Below the pieces are notes generated by a model, which made no database searches, was not told the origin of the DNA, and worked only from the letters and a program-made list of their open reading frames with translations. Shown in pieces: positions 18,265-27,763 of a stretch of 64,000 bases of DNA; position 1 is the stretch's first letter; the number at the start of each line of letters is the position of its first letter. This DNA comes from Lysobacter sp. GTDB lineage: Bacteria; Pseudomonadota; Gammaproteobacteria; Xanthomonadales; Xanthomonadaceae. The DNA lies in contig SSGH01000003.1 in NCBI GenBank assembly GCA_008015835.1, forward strand, positions 80,214 to 144,213. Direction: 5' to 3'. Both the position numbers and the translations under genes were made by a program.

Positions 18265-19658
<1,394 letters not shown>

Positions 19659-19758
19659 TATTCTAGTACTTCAGTGAACGGATTTTAGTTATGGCATGTG
19701 ATTGCCGCTCAGCAAAAGAGATGGCGAAAATTTACTTGAATTAATTCCATTAAAATGA

Positions 19759-20694
19759 ATGTCCTATTTAGACCTGCCAATGACTGCATCTGCCTTTATC
19801 GTCCCTCCATGGCATAGGCCAAGCCGACCGTGGTGCGTGGAGCATCCCTCGTTTCTTGATGCGGTCACGGTAATCTCAGATCAGATGGAAGCTACCGAAG
19901 ACGAGAGGCTGCTATTACGTCTTCGGTTAGCACTGAGAGTTCCCCAATTTCGAGCGGACAAGATCAGTAATACAATAGCTATTGGTAAGCTTGCAGCGGA
20001 GCTATTAAAAGATATCCGTAATTCTCAGGCTCCTTATTTGGATAGGATTCCTGTTGAAGCCAAGGCTGTTATCTCGGATGATGATTTTCAGCTTGAGCCG
20101 CTATTGGCAGATGATGCAAGGATATGCCATACCGCCTTCCACTATATTGGCGCTCATCGCATTGGGCGCCATTATGGTCTTTCACTCCGAGCGTCGCGCC
20201 AAGCATTTTTGCCTTATTACTCACTTACGTTTTCTGAATTTGATATTGAGAGCGCCGATCCATTTATAAGGGAATGGCTTTCGGGGTTATCCCTGCGGGT
20301 TCTTTCGCGCGCCCATGCCTTTCGTTGTGCGCCGTACAATGCGTTCTCGTTTTCGTTGTCTAGAGCAATAAGAAATCTTTCTGAAAATGAAGCTGATGTT
20401 GATGCTCTGATTACTTACGTCAACCCAAATGTCGGTTTCACTGGCGCCACTTATCGCGCAACTGGATGGGTTCCGCTAGCGGAAGAAGCCGCAAAGTACT
20501 ATTACCTGAATGAAAAATACATAACTGTAAGAGAGCTTTCGAAGTTTGGACTTTTTAGCTCCAAGGATTTGGCGCGCGGTTTGCAGATATCTGGCGCTGA
20601 GTTGCTGCCGTTAAGGATATACGCCCTGCCTGTTTCAAAACGGAGCCGTATCCACTTTCATAGACGAGGTTTGCATGGGAAGCAAGATAATTGA
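19759..20694 (+). CDS. Island gene A: unknown protein with Mom/GNAT-like C-terminal motif
   Basis: 311 residues; AT-rich codon use unlike its neighbours. I do not recognise the N-terminal 200 residues. The C-terminal part (about 225-275) contains VNPNVGFTGATYRATGW and then VPLAEE and YYLNEKYITVRELSKFG. This resembles the signature of Mom-like or phage-type acetyltransferase folds (Y-x-D-P, then G-x-x-Y-x-A-x-x-W), so a nucleic-acid or small-molecule acyl-transfer role is possible but unproven. Start is uncertain: ATG at 19755 is out of frame, 19759 has no clear ribosome site, 19780 is an alternative. It overlaps gene B by 20 bases, so the two form one unit. Confidence 0.6.
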   Translation: MSYLDLPMTASAFIVPPWHRPSRPWCVEHPSFLDAVTVISDQMEATEDERLLLRLRLALRVPQFRADKISNTIAIGKLAAELLKDIRNSQAPYLDRIPVEAKAVISDDDFQLEPLLADDARICHTAFHYIGAHRIGRHYGLSLRASRQAFLPYYSLTFSEFDIESADPFIREWLSGLSLRVLSRAHAFRCAPYNAFSFSLSRAIRNLSENEADVDALITYVNPNVGFTGATYRATGWVPLAEEAAKYYYLNEKYITVRELSKFGLFSSKDLARGLQISGAELLPLRIYALPVSKRSRIHFHRRGLHGKQDN

Positions 20695-21859
20695 TTGGAT
20701 TGCATTTACACGATTTAACCCGAATCGCCCGCTCTATGAGCGCGATATTATGAACTTTGTATGTCTTCCGGATGGGGCGATTGTCACTCTAAGCTATAGA
20801 AAAAAGTGGGTTGAAACAAGATCATGGTCTCAGTGCGCCAGCGGAAAATTTTTGTCAAAAGAACTTTTGATCGCATTGTACTTGGGCGACGAAAAAAAAT
20901 CTGGAACAGTCTACCCTCTCCGTTTTGCAAATATCCTTTCGGCCGAAATACACGAAAAAGAAATTGAAAAAGATGAAAGTGACGGACAAGTGGTCACTCT
21001 TTGCGTGCGCTTGGGGCGGCGCCCCTCCGCTGACCACTGGGGTGCTCTCGCTACCACAGCGCTGGAGAAAGCTGCCTACGATCCAGAAAAGCCTTTAGAA
21101 ATTTTCCTCAGCGCAGCCGCATTCAAAAACTCTTTGAATAAACAGGCCGCCGCTCTCGCTTGGCATGAGCAAGTTAAGCGTTTGAAAATGGCTTCGCCTG
21201 ATGCATGTATTAACCGGCATTGGGTTTTTTTTGAGGGCATTAAGACAGTTGACAAAAAAACCGGTAGGCTAATTGCAAGCTGTTATGGTCTCAATGATGC
21301 TAAGGTTACTTCCTATGAACTGACCGCTGGAAAAAGTTACGAAATTGATTGTCTGTTGCATCAGGAAACGCTAAGTGATCTTGCGGATACGCCGGTTTCT
21401 GCAACAGTAGTTGGCTCACATATGGAGGTGTTTCCGGCTAGCCTTTCGCAAGTAGGCATGGGGGCAAGCATTAACTTCTTAATCGTTACGCAGAGAAAAT
21501 TCTCTTCTGAAACAATTGGCGTTAATTTTTTAGTATTGAAAAACTCGGGAAAAGATGGTGATAAACCTGTTCCGGTGGCAAGAGGAACTGCTCCTGAATT
21601 TTATTGCCGAGTGCGAATTGCTCCGCCTTTTATTTTCTTGCCTTTCACATTTTTTCTCTTGTTTTTTGGCGCTATTTTCTTAAGTCTTAGCAGCGAATCA
21701 ATAATGACATTTGACAGATATTTCTTTGGGTGTTGGTTTTCAAATCAATTCTCGGTGAAATTTGCGGATTTTCTGTCGATTATCTTAAAGGCTCTTGGCG
21801 GGCTTCTTCTAGCCATCGCTAACATATATGCTCTTCGAAAATTGCCTTTTGGCAAATAA
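20675..21859 (+). CDS. Island gene B: unknown protein with two C-terminal membrane helices
   Basis: 394 residues; AT-rich (for example 26 of 60 bases G or C at 20881-20940). Residues 1 to about 310 form a soluble domain that I do not recognise. Two membrane helices follow, about 315-341 (FIFLPFTFFLLFFGAIFLSL) and 364-388 (LSIILKALGGLLLAIANIYA). The last residues, RKLPFGK, should face the cytoplasm. GACGAGG lies 5 bases before the ATG at 20675, which sits inside the end of gene A. A sensor/modifier plus membrane effector pair, as in phage-defence modules, is one reading. It rests on layout and composition only. Confidence 0.6.
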   Translation: MGSKIIDWIAFTRFNPNRPLYERDIMNFVCLPDGAIVTLSYRKKWVETRSWSQCASGKFLSKELLIALYLGDEKKSGTVYPLRFANILSAEIHEKEIEKDESDGQVVTLCVRLGRRPSADHWGALATTALEKAAYDPEKPLEIFLSAAAFKNSLNKQAAALAWHEQVKRLKMASPDACINRHWVFFEGIKTVDKKTGRLIASCYGLNDAKVTSYELTAGKSYEIDCLLHQETLSDLADTPVSATVVGSHMEVFPASLSQVGMGASINFLIVTQRKFSSETIGVNFLVLKNSGKDGDKPVPVARGTAPEFYCRVRIAPPFIFLPFTFFLLFFGAIFLSLSSESIMTFDRYFFGCWFSNQFSVKFADFLSIILKALGGLLLAIANIYALRKLPFGK

Positions 21860-21897
21860 CGCATAGGAAAAAATAAACAAGGCCGTAAGGCGCATAC

Positions 21898-21927
21898 GTA
21901 GGGTGCATAAGCGAAGCGTCATGCACC
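21898..21927 (+). repeat. REP-like element 1 (GTAG foot plus hairpin)
   Basis: GTAG at 21898-21901 is followed by GGTGCAT and ATGCACC arms (21902-21908 and 21921-21927) around AAGCGAAGCGTC. A GTAG foot at the base of a hairpin is the form recognised by REP-associated Y1 transposases. Confidence 0.7.
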
Positions 21928-21939
21928 TTCTTTGAGCGT

Positions 21940-21971
21940 GTAGGGTGGAGTAAGCGCAGCGCAACTCCACC
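21940..21971 (+). repeat. REP-like element 2
   Basis: GTAG at 21940-21943, then arms GGTGGAGT (21944-21951) and ACTCCACC (21964-21971) around AAGCGCAGCGCA. Same orientation as element 1. Confidence 0.7.
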
Positions 21972-22018
21972 ATAAATCGCCGACTCGTTTGTTTGCCTCA
22001 TGCCTGATTCGCTGCGGT

Positions 22019-22050
22019 GGTGGGGTTGCGCTGCGCTGACCCCACCCTAC
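22019..22050 (-). repeat. REP-like element 3, inverted
   Basis: Arms GGTGGGGT (22019-22026) and ACCCCACC (22039-22046), with CTAC at 22047-22050, which is the GTAG foot on the minus strand. It faces elements 1 and 2, an arrangement typical of paired REP/BIME units. The whole interval 21860-22172 holds no gene that I can support. Confidence 0.7.
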
Positions 22051-22172
22051 GGATTTCGCGCGTCGGCTCGTGTGCGAGGCTTGTGCCACTCGGCTCGGCT
22101 TGCGCCTTGGGCCATGCGTCGGCGTCGCGCGGCATGGCAAAATCGCGATCGATCGCACTGCCGGAAACCACG

Positions 22173-22712
22173 ATGTCGGACGACAACACGCTGCATGCCG
22201 GGTTCAACCCCTTGGTTCGCCCGTACATGGTGCTGTTCGTCGCGTGGATTCTGTTGCTGACGGTGGTGCTGAGCCCGTTGATTCTGATCTGGGTGGTGGG
22301 GCCGGGGCAGTGGTGGGCGGGGCATTACTACCGCAAGCTGCGCTGCGCGCTCGACGATCGGCATCTGAATTTCCGCAAAGGCATTCTGTTCCAGGTCGAG
22401 AAGACGATTCCGCTGGAGAATATCCAGGACGTGACCTTCATCGAGGGCCCGCTGCTGCGGCATTTCGACTTGAGCATTCTGCGGATCGAAACCGCGGGGC
22501 AAAGCCCCGGGCAGGCGCACAACATGCAGTTGGTCGGCATCGTCGATGCGCATCGGTTCCGCGAAGAGATCCTGCGCCGCCGCGAAGCCTTGCGTCGGCC
22601 GTCGCCGGTCCAGGGCGAGGCGAGCGGCGACGCGCAATTGCAGGCGCTGCATGCGATCCGCGAGCGCTTGGACGATATCGCGACGCTGCTGCGCGATCGC
22701 TCGAAGGACTGA
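22173..22712 (+). CDS. PH-domain (bPH2/YdbS-like) membrane protein
   Basis: 179 residues. Two close membrane helices at about 13-45 (YMVLFVAWILLLTVVLSPLI and following) precede a bacterial PH-like domain: HLNFRKGILFQVEKTIPLEN, then a strand with IQDVTFIEGPLLRHFDLSIL and IETAG. This is the pattern of the YdbS/YdbT-type bPH2 family, whose role is not well defined. A helical tail (LQALHAIRERLDDIATLL) follows. The start at 22173 was chosen as the first ATG before the conserved part; only a weak GGAAA lies upstream. It is the first GC-rich gene after the AT-rich island. Confidence 0.75.
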   Translation: MSDDNTLHAGFNPLVRPYMVLFVAWILLLTVVLSPLILIWVVGPGQWWAGHYYRKLRCALDDRHLNFRKGILFQVEKTIPLENIQDVTFIEGPLLRHFDLSILRIETAGQSPGQAHNMQLVGIVDAHRFREEILRRREALRRPSPVQGEASGDAQLQALHAIRERLDDIATLLRDRSKD

Positions 22713-22853
22713 GCGCTCACTCTGGGCTTGTCAACGCTCCGTTGTGTATCGGACACTGGGCGAATCGCGGCGTTCGAGGCGCGATGCGAGCGGCGTCGGC
22801 TGGGGAGCCGCGACTTGCAGCGCCCGCCACGAGGTCGCCGCTGCGCGATCATG

Positions 22854-22895
22854 CGACGACGCGCATCCGACGACGCGCATCCGACGGCGCGCGTC
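22854..22895. repeat. 14-bp tandem repeat, 3 units
   Basis: CGACGACGCGCATC at 22854-22867 and again at 22868-22881, then a diverged copy at 22882-22895. It lies in the short gap before the secreted-protein gene at 22921. Confidence 0.7.
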
Positions 22896-22920
22896 GTCAC
22901 GTTCAAGGACAGGGGGAGCG

Positions 22921-23505
22921 ATGAGCAAACGGCTATTGGGAATGTTGTTGGCGTTGTCGGCCTGCGGCCCGGCGTGGGCGGAGGACTGCGGCAGCGGGCG
23001 GGTCATGAGCTTCGAAGCGTTCATGCACCGAGAGTTTCCGGTCGATTCGCCGCTGCGTATTTATGTGCCGAGCGAATACGAGCACGTGGTGCCGGCGAGA
23101 AAACGCGCGGTCTCGGCCCACTGGATGGTGCCCGGGCAAGAAAAAATGCTCGATATGGAACCGATGGGCGTCGTGAAGGACGGTTTCCTCTTCGGCGTTT
23201 GGTCTACGGACGTGGCCTACGATTCGCGCACCAATGCCTTCGTCGGCCTCGAAGGCGCGATCGCGGAAGCCAAAAAAGACAAAAGCGCGGGGATCGAGAT
23301 CGAGCGCGCCGATTACCAAGGCCACGATTTGCTGTTCATCGAGTTCGACGACCCCGAGACGAAACGGCGCGCTTACACCGCCTACATCGACATGAACTAC
23401 GAGGATTCCGTGTTCACGGTGCTTTATGTGCCGCCCGAAAACGGCGACCGAGCGTATTCCGCCTGCGTTTGGCGCAAAGTCAAATCGGCGTTCAAGGGCG
23501 AATGA
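22921..23505 (+). CDS. Secreted hypothetical protein
   Basis: 194 residues. A signal peptide ends near AWA-EDCGSG (the ACGP within it is not a good lipobox because the pattern continues to a type I site). The mature protein is mixed alpha/beta with two cysteines (DCGSG near the start and SACVWRK near the end), which could form a disulfide. No family recognised. AGGGGGAG lies just before ATG 22921, so the start is firm. It is followed after about 100 bases by the CREST-like gene. Confidence 0.65.
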   Translation: MSKRLLGMLLALSACGPAWAEDCGSGRVMSFEAFMHREFPVDSPLRIYVPSEYEHVVPARKRAVSAHWMVPGQEKMLDMEPMGVVKDGFLFGVWSTDVAYDSRTNAFVGLEGAIAEAKKDKSAGIEIERADYQGHDLLFIEFDDPETKRRAYTAYIDMNYEDSVFTVLYVPPENGDRAYSACVWRKVKSAFKGE

Positions 23506-23611
23506 TGCGGATCGGCGGCGCGGCGGATCGCGCATCGATACGCAGGACGCGCGGTTCGCGGGCATCGCGCGCGCCATGCGCGATGCGCCGTCGCGTGCGC
23601 GCAGACGAACG

Positions 23612-24376
23612 ATGCGAATGACCGGCTCGAACGCGTTCGATTGGCGCGGGTGGTGCTTGTTCGCGATCGCCGCCGCGGTGCTCGCGAGTTCGATCGCCCA
23701 CGGACCGGTCGCGCAGGACCAGCACTACCATCGCTTCGCGGATGCGCGCCATCTGTGCGGCGTCGCCAATTTCTGGAACGTGGCGACGAACGCACCGTTT
23801 CTGCTGTTCGGCGGATGGGGGCTGGCCGTTTTATATCGTCGGCGAACGGTCGCGCTGCCGATGCGCTCGGCGTATGTCGCGTTCTTCGTCGGCGCGTCGT
23901 GCGTGGCGTTCGGCTCGGCGTATTACCATCTCGCGCCGAGCGACGACACGCTCGTGTGGGATCGGCTGCCGATGACGGTCGCGTTCATGGCGTTTTTCGC
24001 CGCGATCCTCGGCCGCTATCTTCGCCCGACGCTCGGCACGCGCGGCTTGGCGCCTTTGCTGCTGATCGGTTTGGCGTCCGTGCTGTGGTGGCGCGTCTCC
24101 GGCGACTTGCGCGCGTACTTGATCGTGCAGTTCTTGCCGATCCTGTTGATCCCCGCGATCTTGCTGCTCTATCCGATTCGCTCGCCCGCGACGCGCTTTA
24201 TCTGGGCGGTGTTGGGCTTGTACGCGCTCGCCAAGGTGTTGGAGACGCAGGATGCCGTCGTGTACGAAGCCGTCGGCATCAGCGGTCATTCGTTGAAGCA
24301 TGTATCCGCGGCGCTAGGCGTGGGATGCGTCGTGCTGGCGGTACGAGCCGAGTCGCGCTTGGCGCCTCAAGCCTGA
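23612..24376 (+). CDS. CREST-superfamily / alkaline ceramidase-like membrane protein
   Basis: 254 residues with about seven membrane helices. Conserved family segments are visible in order: NFWNVATNAPFLLFGG, GSAYYHLAPSDDTLVWDRLP, YALAKVLETQD and SGHSLKHVSAA. In the CREST family (alkaline ceramidases, PAQR receptors, Per1) the His and Asp residues of these segments bind zinc and catalyse amide hydrolysis. A lipid-amide substrate is therefore plausible but not shown. The ATG at 23612 is the first before the first helix; one at 23618 is also possible. No partner gene is evident. Confidence 0.7.
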   Translation: MRMTGSNAFDWRGWCLFAIAAAVLASSIAHGPVAQDQHYHRFADARHLCGVANFWNVATNAPFLLFGGWGLAVLYRRRTVALPMRSAYVAFFVGASCVAFGSAYYHLAPSDDTLVWDRLPMTVAFMAFFAAILGRYLRPTLGTRGLAPLLLIGLASVLWWRVSGDLRAYLIVQFLPILLIPAILLLYPIRSPATRFIWAVLGLYALAKVLETQDAVVYEAVGISGHSLKHVSAALGVGCVVLAVRAESRLAPQA

Positions 24377-24523
24377 CGCCCTCACGGCAGGCACCGGCGT
24401 CGCTTTAATGTTTGGGCATAAGCGCGTTTTTTTGAATTCGGTAGGCTGCGCTATCGATTCTGTCTTTTCGGTTCGTTCGCGCCGCCCGATGCGTCATCGC
24501 ATCGGGCGGGCGAGGCGCTGGCG

Positions 24524-24718
24524 TTACGGCGCCATGCAGCCGTTCATCGCGTAGCATTCCTCGCGATCGATCCAGCACTGCTCGATGTCGCCGCCGTTGC
24601 GTACGCACTGACGGTATTGCTGTTCGCAGAACCAACAGCCGTCCCAGGCGATAGCGCCCGACGAGGCGATGCCCAACAAGAACGCGACCGGAATCGACAG
24701 CTTCCAATACTTTTTCAT
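24524..24718 (-). CDS. Small secreted cysteine-rich protein
   Basis: 64 residues. A signal peptide (VAFLLGIASSGAIA) is followed by about 40 residues with six cysteines in the segments GCWFCEQQYRQC, EQCW, EECY and NGCM. These could form three disulfides or bind a metal. No family recognised. AGGAG lies upstream of the ATG at 24718. It is the last gene of a minus-strand group of unknown genes starting at 26121. Confidence 0.6.
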   Translation of the reverse strand: MKKYWKLSIPVAFLLGIASSGAIAWDGCWFCEQQYRQCVRNGGDIEQCWIDREECYAMNGCMAP

Positions 24719-24900
24719 GTTCCGCTCCTGAATGTGTCGCTGCCCCTGCCGGTCGAGTATAGGCAGGCGCGACGGCTGCGAAACGCGAGCGTTTTCACGT
24801 TTTCGCCGCCCATGCCGCCGCTGAGAAGGCCGATGAGATCGCCGCGGATACCGTTGTGCGTATCGTTGTACATATCGCCGCGCGTCGCGACGATCCCGCT

Positions 24901-25272
24901 TCAGTCCAGCGACGGTTGCGTCGGTTGATTGCGCAGCACCAGGATGACCTGATTGATCATGTTGATCAGACGCTGACTGGTCGCCGCGTCCTCCACGATC
25001 GAGTCCTTCATCACCCAGAACAGGTGGTTGTTGCCGTTGCGAAGCACCAGCTTCACCCGTGTGCCCTTCCAGAAGGTCTTGTCGATCTCGCCGCGATCGA
25101 TGTCCTTGATGTAGTAATTGAACAGCAGCGTGCCCATTTCGTCTTCGGCGAACAGGCGCTTGGTGGTCAGCGTCAGCAGATAGATGCCGTACAGCATGTC
25201 TTCTGCCGGTTTCGTTTTGCAGTAGGCCTGAAATTTGACGCTTTCCTTCGGCCCCAAAATCACTTGCGTCAT
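24901..25272 (-). CDS. Hypothetical protein, possible PH/GRAM-like fold
   Basis: 123 residues, no signal peptide. The order of strands (GIYLLTLTTKRLFA, TLLFNYYIKDIDRGEID, TRVKLVLRNGNNHLFWVM) followed by one C-terminal helix (AATSQRLINMINQVI) resembles a PH/GRAM-type domain, as in proteins that bind lipids or peptides. This is a fold guess only. The ATG at 25272 overlaps the stop of the zinc-ribbon gene as ATGA, so the two are coupled. Confidence 0.55.
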   Translation of the reverse strand: MTQVILGPKESVKFQAYCKTKPAEDMLYGIYLLTLTTKRLFAEDEMGTLLFNYYIKDIDRGEIDKTFWKGTRVKLVLRNGNNHLFWVMKDSIVEDAATSQRLINMINQVILVLRNQPTQPSLD

Positions 25273-25508
25273 TCGTCCCCCTCGTTGGATTTGAAAAGTA
25301 AACCGTCGCGGTACAGTTCGACGTAACCGCAGGAACCGCAGGTCGCCATGAAGAGTTTGACGTGGCCGCCGTCCTCGCCGACGTCGCCGAACCCCGCGTC
25401 CGCGTAGAGCGTGAACCGCGCGAGCGGAATCTCCAGCGCGACATCGTCGCAGTGAATGCAATAGATGGTGGTCGGACCGCCGCTTTTCTTGCTGGCGCGT
25501 ATCGGCAT
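25269..25508 (-). CDS. Small zinc-ribbon protein
   Basis: 79 residues. Two CxxC pairs (YCIHCDD near 17-20 and TCGSCGY near 57-60) would bind one zinc ion. The spacing of about 37 residues is typical of a zinc ribbon. It is a cytoplasmic protein of unknown partner, coupled to the next gene by an ATGA overlap. The 97 bases upstream hold two strong hairpins. Confidence 0.6.
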   Translation of the reverse strand: MPIRASKKSGGPTTIYCIHCDDVALEIPLARFTLYADAGFGDVGEDGGHVKLFMATCGSCGYVELYRDGLLFKSNEGDE

Positions 25509-25530
25509 TTGAGTTCCTCTCTCGAACGAA

Positions 25531-25579
25531 CGAGGCCGGCGGCCTCGTCTTCGTCGGAGGCGGCGTCGCCGCCTCCGAC
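25531..25579. terminator. Two adjacent GC hairpins upstream of zinc-ribbon gene
   Basis: CGAGGCC/GGCCTCG (25531-25547) and a perfect 12-bp stem, 25553-25564 with 25568-25579 around GTC. No T-run follows on the minus strand, so this may be a pause or mRNA-processing site rather than a terminator. Confidence 0.4.
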
Positions 25580-25605
25580 GTCCTCGGCGACATCGTCGCG
25601 CGGGA

Positions 25606-26121
25606 TCAGTCGTCCTTGGTGACGCGCGAGTCGTGCTTGCCTTGGCCCTTGTTGATCTTGTCCAGCGCCTGTTTGTCTTTCTTGTCGTTGATGATCTTCA
25701 GGTCGCCGGTGACATGACGCGTGTGCGCGGCGTCGTCGGCGTAGTTGGCGGCGCCGTCGAGGAATTTGCCGACCATCTTGCCGGCGAAAGCCGAGCCTTT
25801 CATCGATTTTCCGACGACTTTCGCATGCGGCGATCCCGTCGCCGTTCCGGCGAGATCCACGGCCGTACCGGCGGCGCCGAGGCCGTCGTAGAACTTGTCG
25901 CGATCGAATTCGATGCTGGCTTCGCCGCCTTCGCTCTCTTCGTCTTCGCTTTCGGAGTCCTCTTCCGCGGAGGCGCTCGCGCCGCCGACATCCCATTCCA
26001 CTTCGTCCCCCGAAGGCACGGGGTCTTCCACGCCCGGCAAGCGCCGACTTTCCGCGCCGCCCTGCCGAGCCGTTTTCTTCGCGCGCGGTTGCGCGTCGTC
26101 GTCTTCGAACCAATCCGACAT
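25606..26121 (-). CDS. Acidic hypothetical protein
   Basis: 171 residues. The first 75 residues are unstructured in look, with an acidic Ser/Glu tract (EEDSESEDEESEGGE). The middle (about 80-135) is glycine/alanine-rich with small-residue spacing (GLGAAGTAVDLAGTATG; GSAFAGKMVGKFLDGAAN), and the end is Lys/Asp rich. No family recognised. GGGGAA precedes the ATG at 26121. It leads a same-strand group with the zinc-ribbon, PH-like and Cys-rich genes. Confidence 0.55.
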   Translation of the reverse strand: MSDWFEDDDAQPRAKKTARQGGAESRRLPGVEDPVPSGDEVEWDVGGASASAEEDSESEDEESEGGEASIEFDRDKFYDGLGAAGTAVDLAGTATGSPHAKVVGKSMKGSAFAGKMVGKFLDGAANYADDAAHTRHVTGDLKIINDKKDKQALDKINKGQGKHDSRVTKDD

Positions 26122-26466
26122 CTGTCGTTCCCCTGTTCCGTTGTCGTACCGCAATCGCTTCGTCGTACGTTCGCCGAAGCCCCCAATGACGCCATCCCGT
26201 GCTTAGGTGCGCGTTTCCAGCCCCTCACCGGCTGCGGGACGCTAGCCTAAACGCAATATACGGCATCGATCGGCCAGTCGAAGGGCGTCGCTGGCGTCGT
26301 TCGCGACCGGCCGTACGCAAGCGTCGCGTTCCCCACGTGTTCCCCACGCGGTTCACGAAGCGATAGTCCTTCGACTGAACCGCGCGCGACTTCCGCCGGG
26401 AGGCCCGAATCGCGTTCGCGAGGCGGTCGCTATACTCGCGCCCGGTCATACCCGGAGCGCTCCCCC
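26122..26466. other. Divergent intergenic region
   Basis: 345 bases between the acidic-protein gene and the TPR gene. A -10 box TATACT at 26431-26436 fits a promoter for the TPR gene, 31 bases before its start; no good -35 is visible. Otherwise I see nothing in it. Confidence 0.45.
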
Positions 26467-27492
26467 ATGATTCGCGCCTACCGCTCGCTCGCCGTTTCGG
26501 CGTTGCTGCTGATCGCCACGACGCTGCCGCTGCGCGCGCAAACGCCGCCTGCGGCCGAGGACTGGGCGGAGCTCAATCGCCGCACCATCGCGCTGTACGG
26601 CCAGGGCCGATACGACGAAGCCGCCGCCGCCGGGCGCACCGCGCTAGACGCCGCCGAACGTGCGGGCGGGCCGGAACACGCCGATACCTCCTCCAGCTTG
26701 AATAATCTGGCCCTGGTGCAGCAGGCGCGCGGGGATTACGCGGACGCGGAACGACTGTATCTGCGCGCCCTCGCCAACTACGAGAAGACGTTGGGCGCGA
26801 ACGACCCGACGACCGCGGGCGCGTTGGCGAATCTCGCGTTTCTGTACGACCAGCGCGGCGAATACGGCAAGGCCGAACCGCTGTATCGCCGCGCGTTGAA
26901 GATTCAAACCGAAACCTTGGGCCCGAATGCGGCGGCGGTGGCGGTCACGTGCCACAATCTCGCCGAATCGCTGCGCAAGGCCGGCTGGGACGAGGACGCG
27001 GAGCGGCTGTTCCGGCGCGGCATCGCGATCGACGAAGCGCTGTACGGCCCGATGCGTCTGGAGTTGGCGTATCCGCTGAGCAGCCTGGCCGAAATCCGAC
27101 TCGCCGCGCGCGACTACGCGCAAGCCGAAGACCTCTATACGCGGGCGACGAAGATTCGCGAGGCGGCGTTGGGAGCGGACCATCCGTTGGTGGCGTTGAC
27201 GCTCAACAATGCGTCGGCCGTTCCGCACGCCCGCGGCGATTGGGCCGGCGCCGAAGCCTTGCTGCGGCGCGCGCTCGCCATCCGCGAAAAGGCGTTGGGG
27301 CCGGAGCACCTCGACACCGCGTACACGATGAACAACGTCGCGATGCTGCGGCTCGCGCAGGGCGACCGCGACGGCGCCGAAGCGCTGCTCGCGCGCGTGC
27401 TGACGACGGTGGAGCGCGCGCGCGGCGCGGAGCATCCGGAGACGGCGGCGATCCGCAAGAACCTCGACGCGGTGCGCAATCGCAAGCCGTAG
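26467..27492 (+). CDS. Exported tetratricopeptide-repeat protein (kinesin-light-chain type)
   Basis: 341 residues. A signal peptide ends near LRA-QTPPAA. The rest is a set of about six 42-residue TPR units, each with the pattern LNNLALVxxxRGDYxxAExLYxRALxxxEKxLGxxHP, typical of TPR_10/TPR_12 kinesin-light-chain-like repeats. They build a helical scaffold for protein binding, here presumably in the periplasm. No enzymatic domain is attached. ATG 26467 is preceded by GGAGCG and a TATACT box. The partner is unknown. Confidence 0.8.
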   Translation: MIRAYRSLAVSALLLIATTLPLRAQTPPAAEDWAELNRRTIALYGQGRYDEAAAAGRTALDAAERAGGPEHADTSSSLNNLALVQQARGDYADAERLYLRALANYEKTLGANDPTTAGALANLAFLYDQRGEYGKAEPLYRRALKIQTETLGPNAAAVAVTCHNLAESLRKAGWDEDAERLFRRGIAIDEALYGPMRLELAYPLSSLAEIRLAARDYAQAEDLYTRATKIREAALGADHPLVALTLNNASAVPHARGDWAGAEALLRRALAIREKALGPEHLDTAYTMNNVAMLRLAQGDRDGAEALLARVLTTVERARGAEHPETAAIRKNLDAVRNRKP

Positions 27493-27763
27493 CGGACGGT
27501 CGAAAAACAGCCTTCCGGCGCAGTCATGGAGGGCGGCGACGACGAAGCGAACGCGTAAGCGATTGATTCGTTGGGCGCGAGTCGGGACATGCGCCTGACG
27601 CGCGACTCGAGAAACGATCAAGAAGATCGTGTTTCAACAACCCGCGAGGGCTCGTTGTTGTTAACGCCCTTCGGGTGGATTGCGCGATACCCATGGTGCG
27701 CATCGACGCGTACGTCGTCGCGTTCCGGCTACGATAGCCGCATTCCTTTCAGGGCCTCGACCG

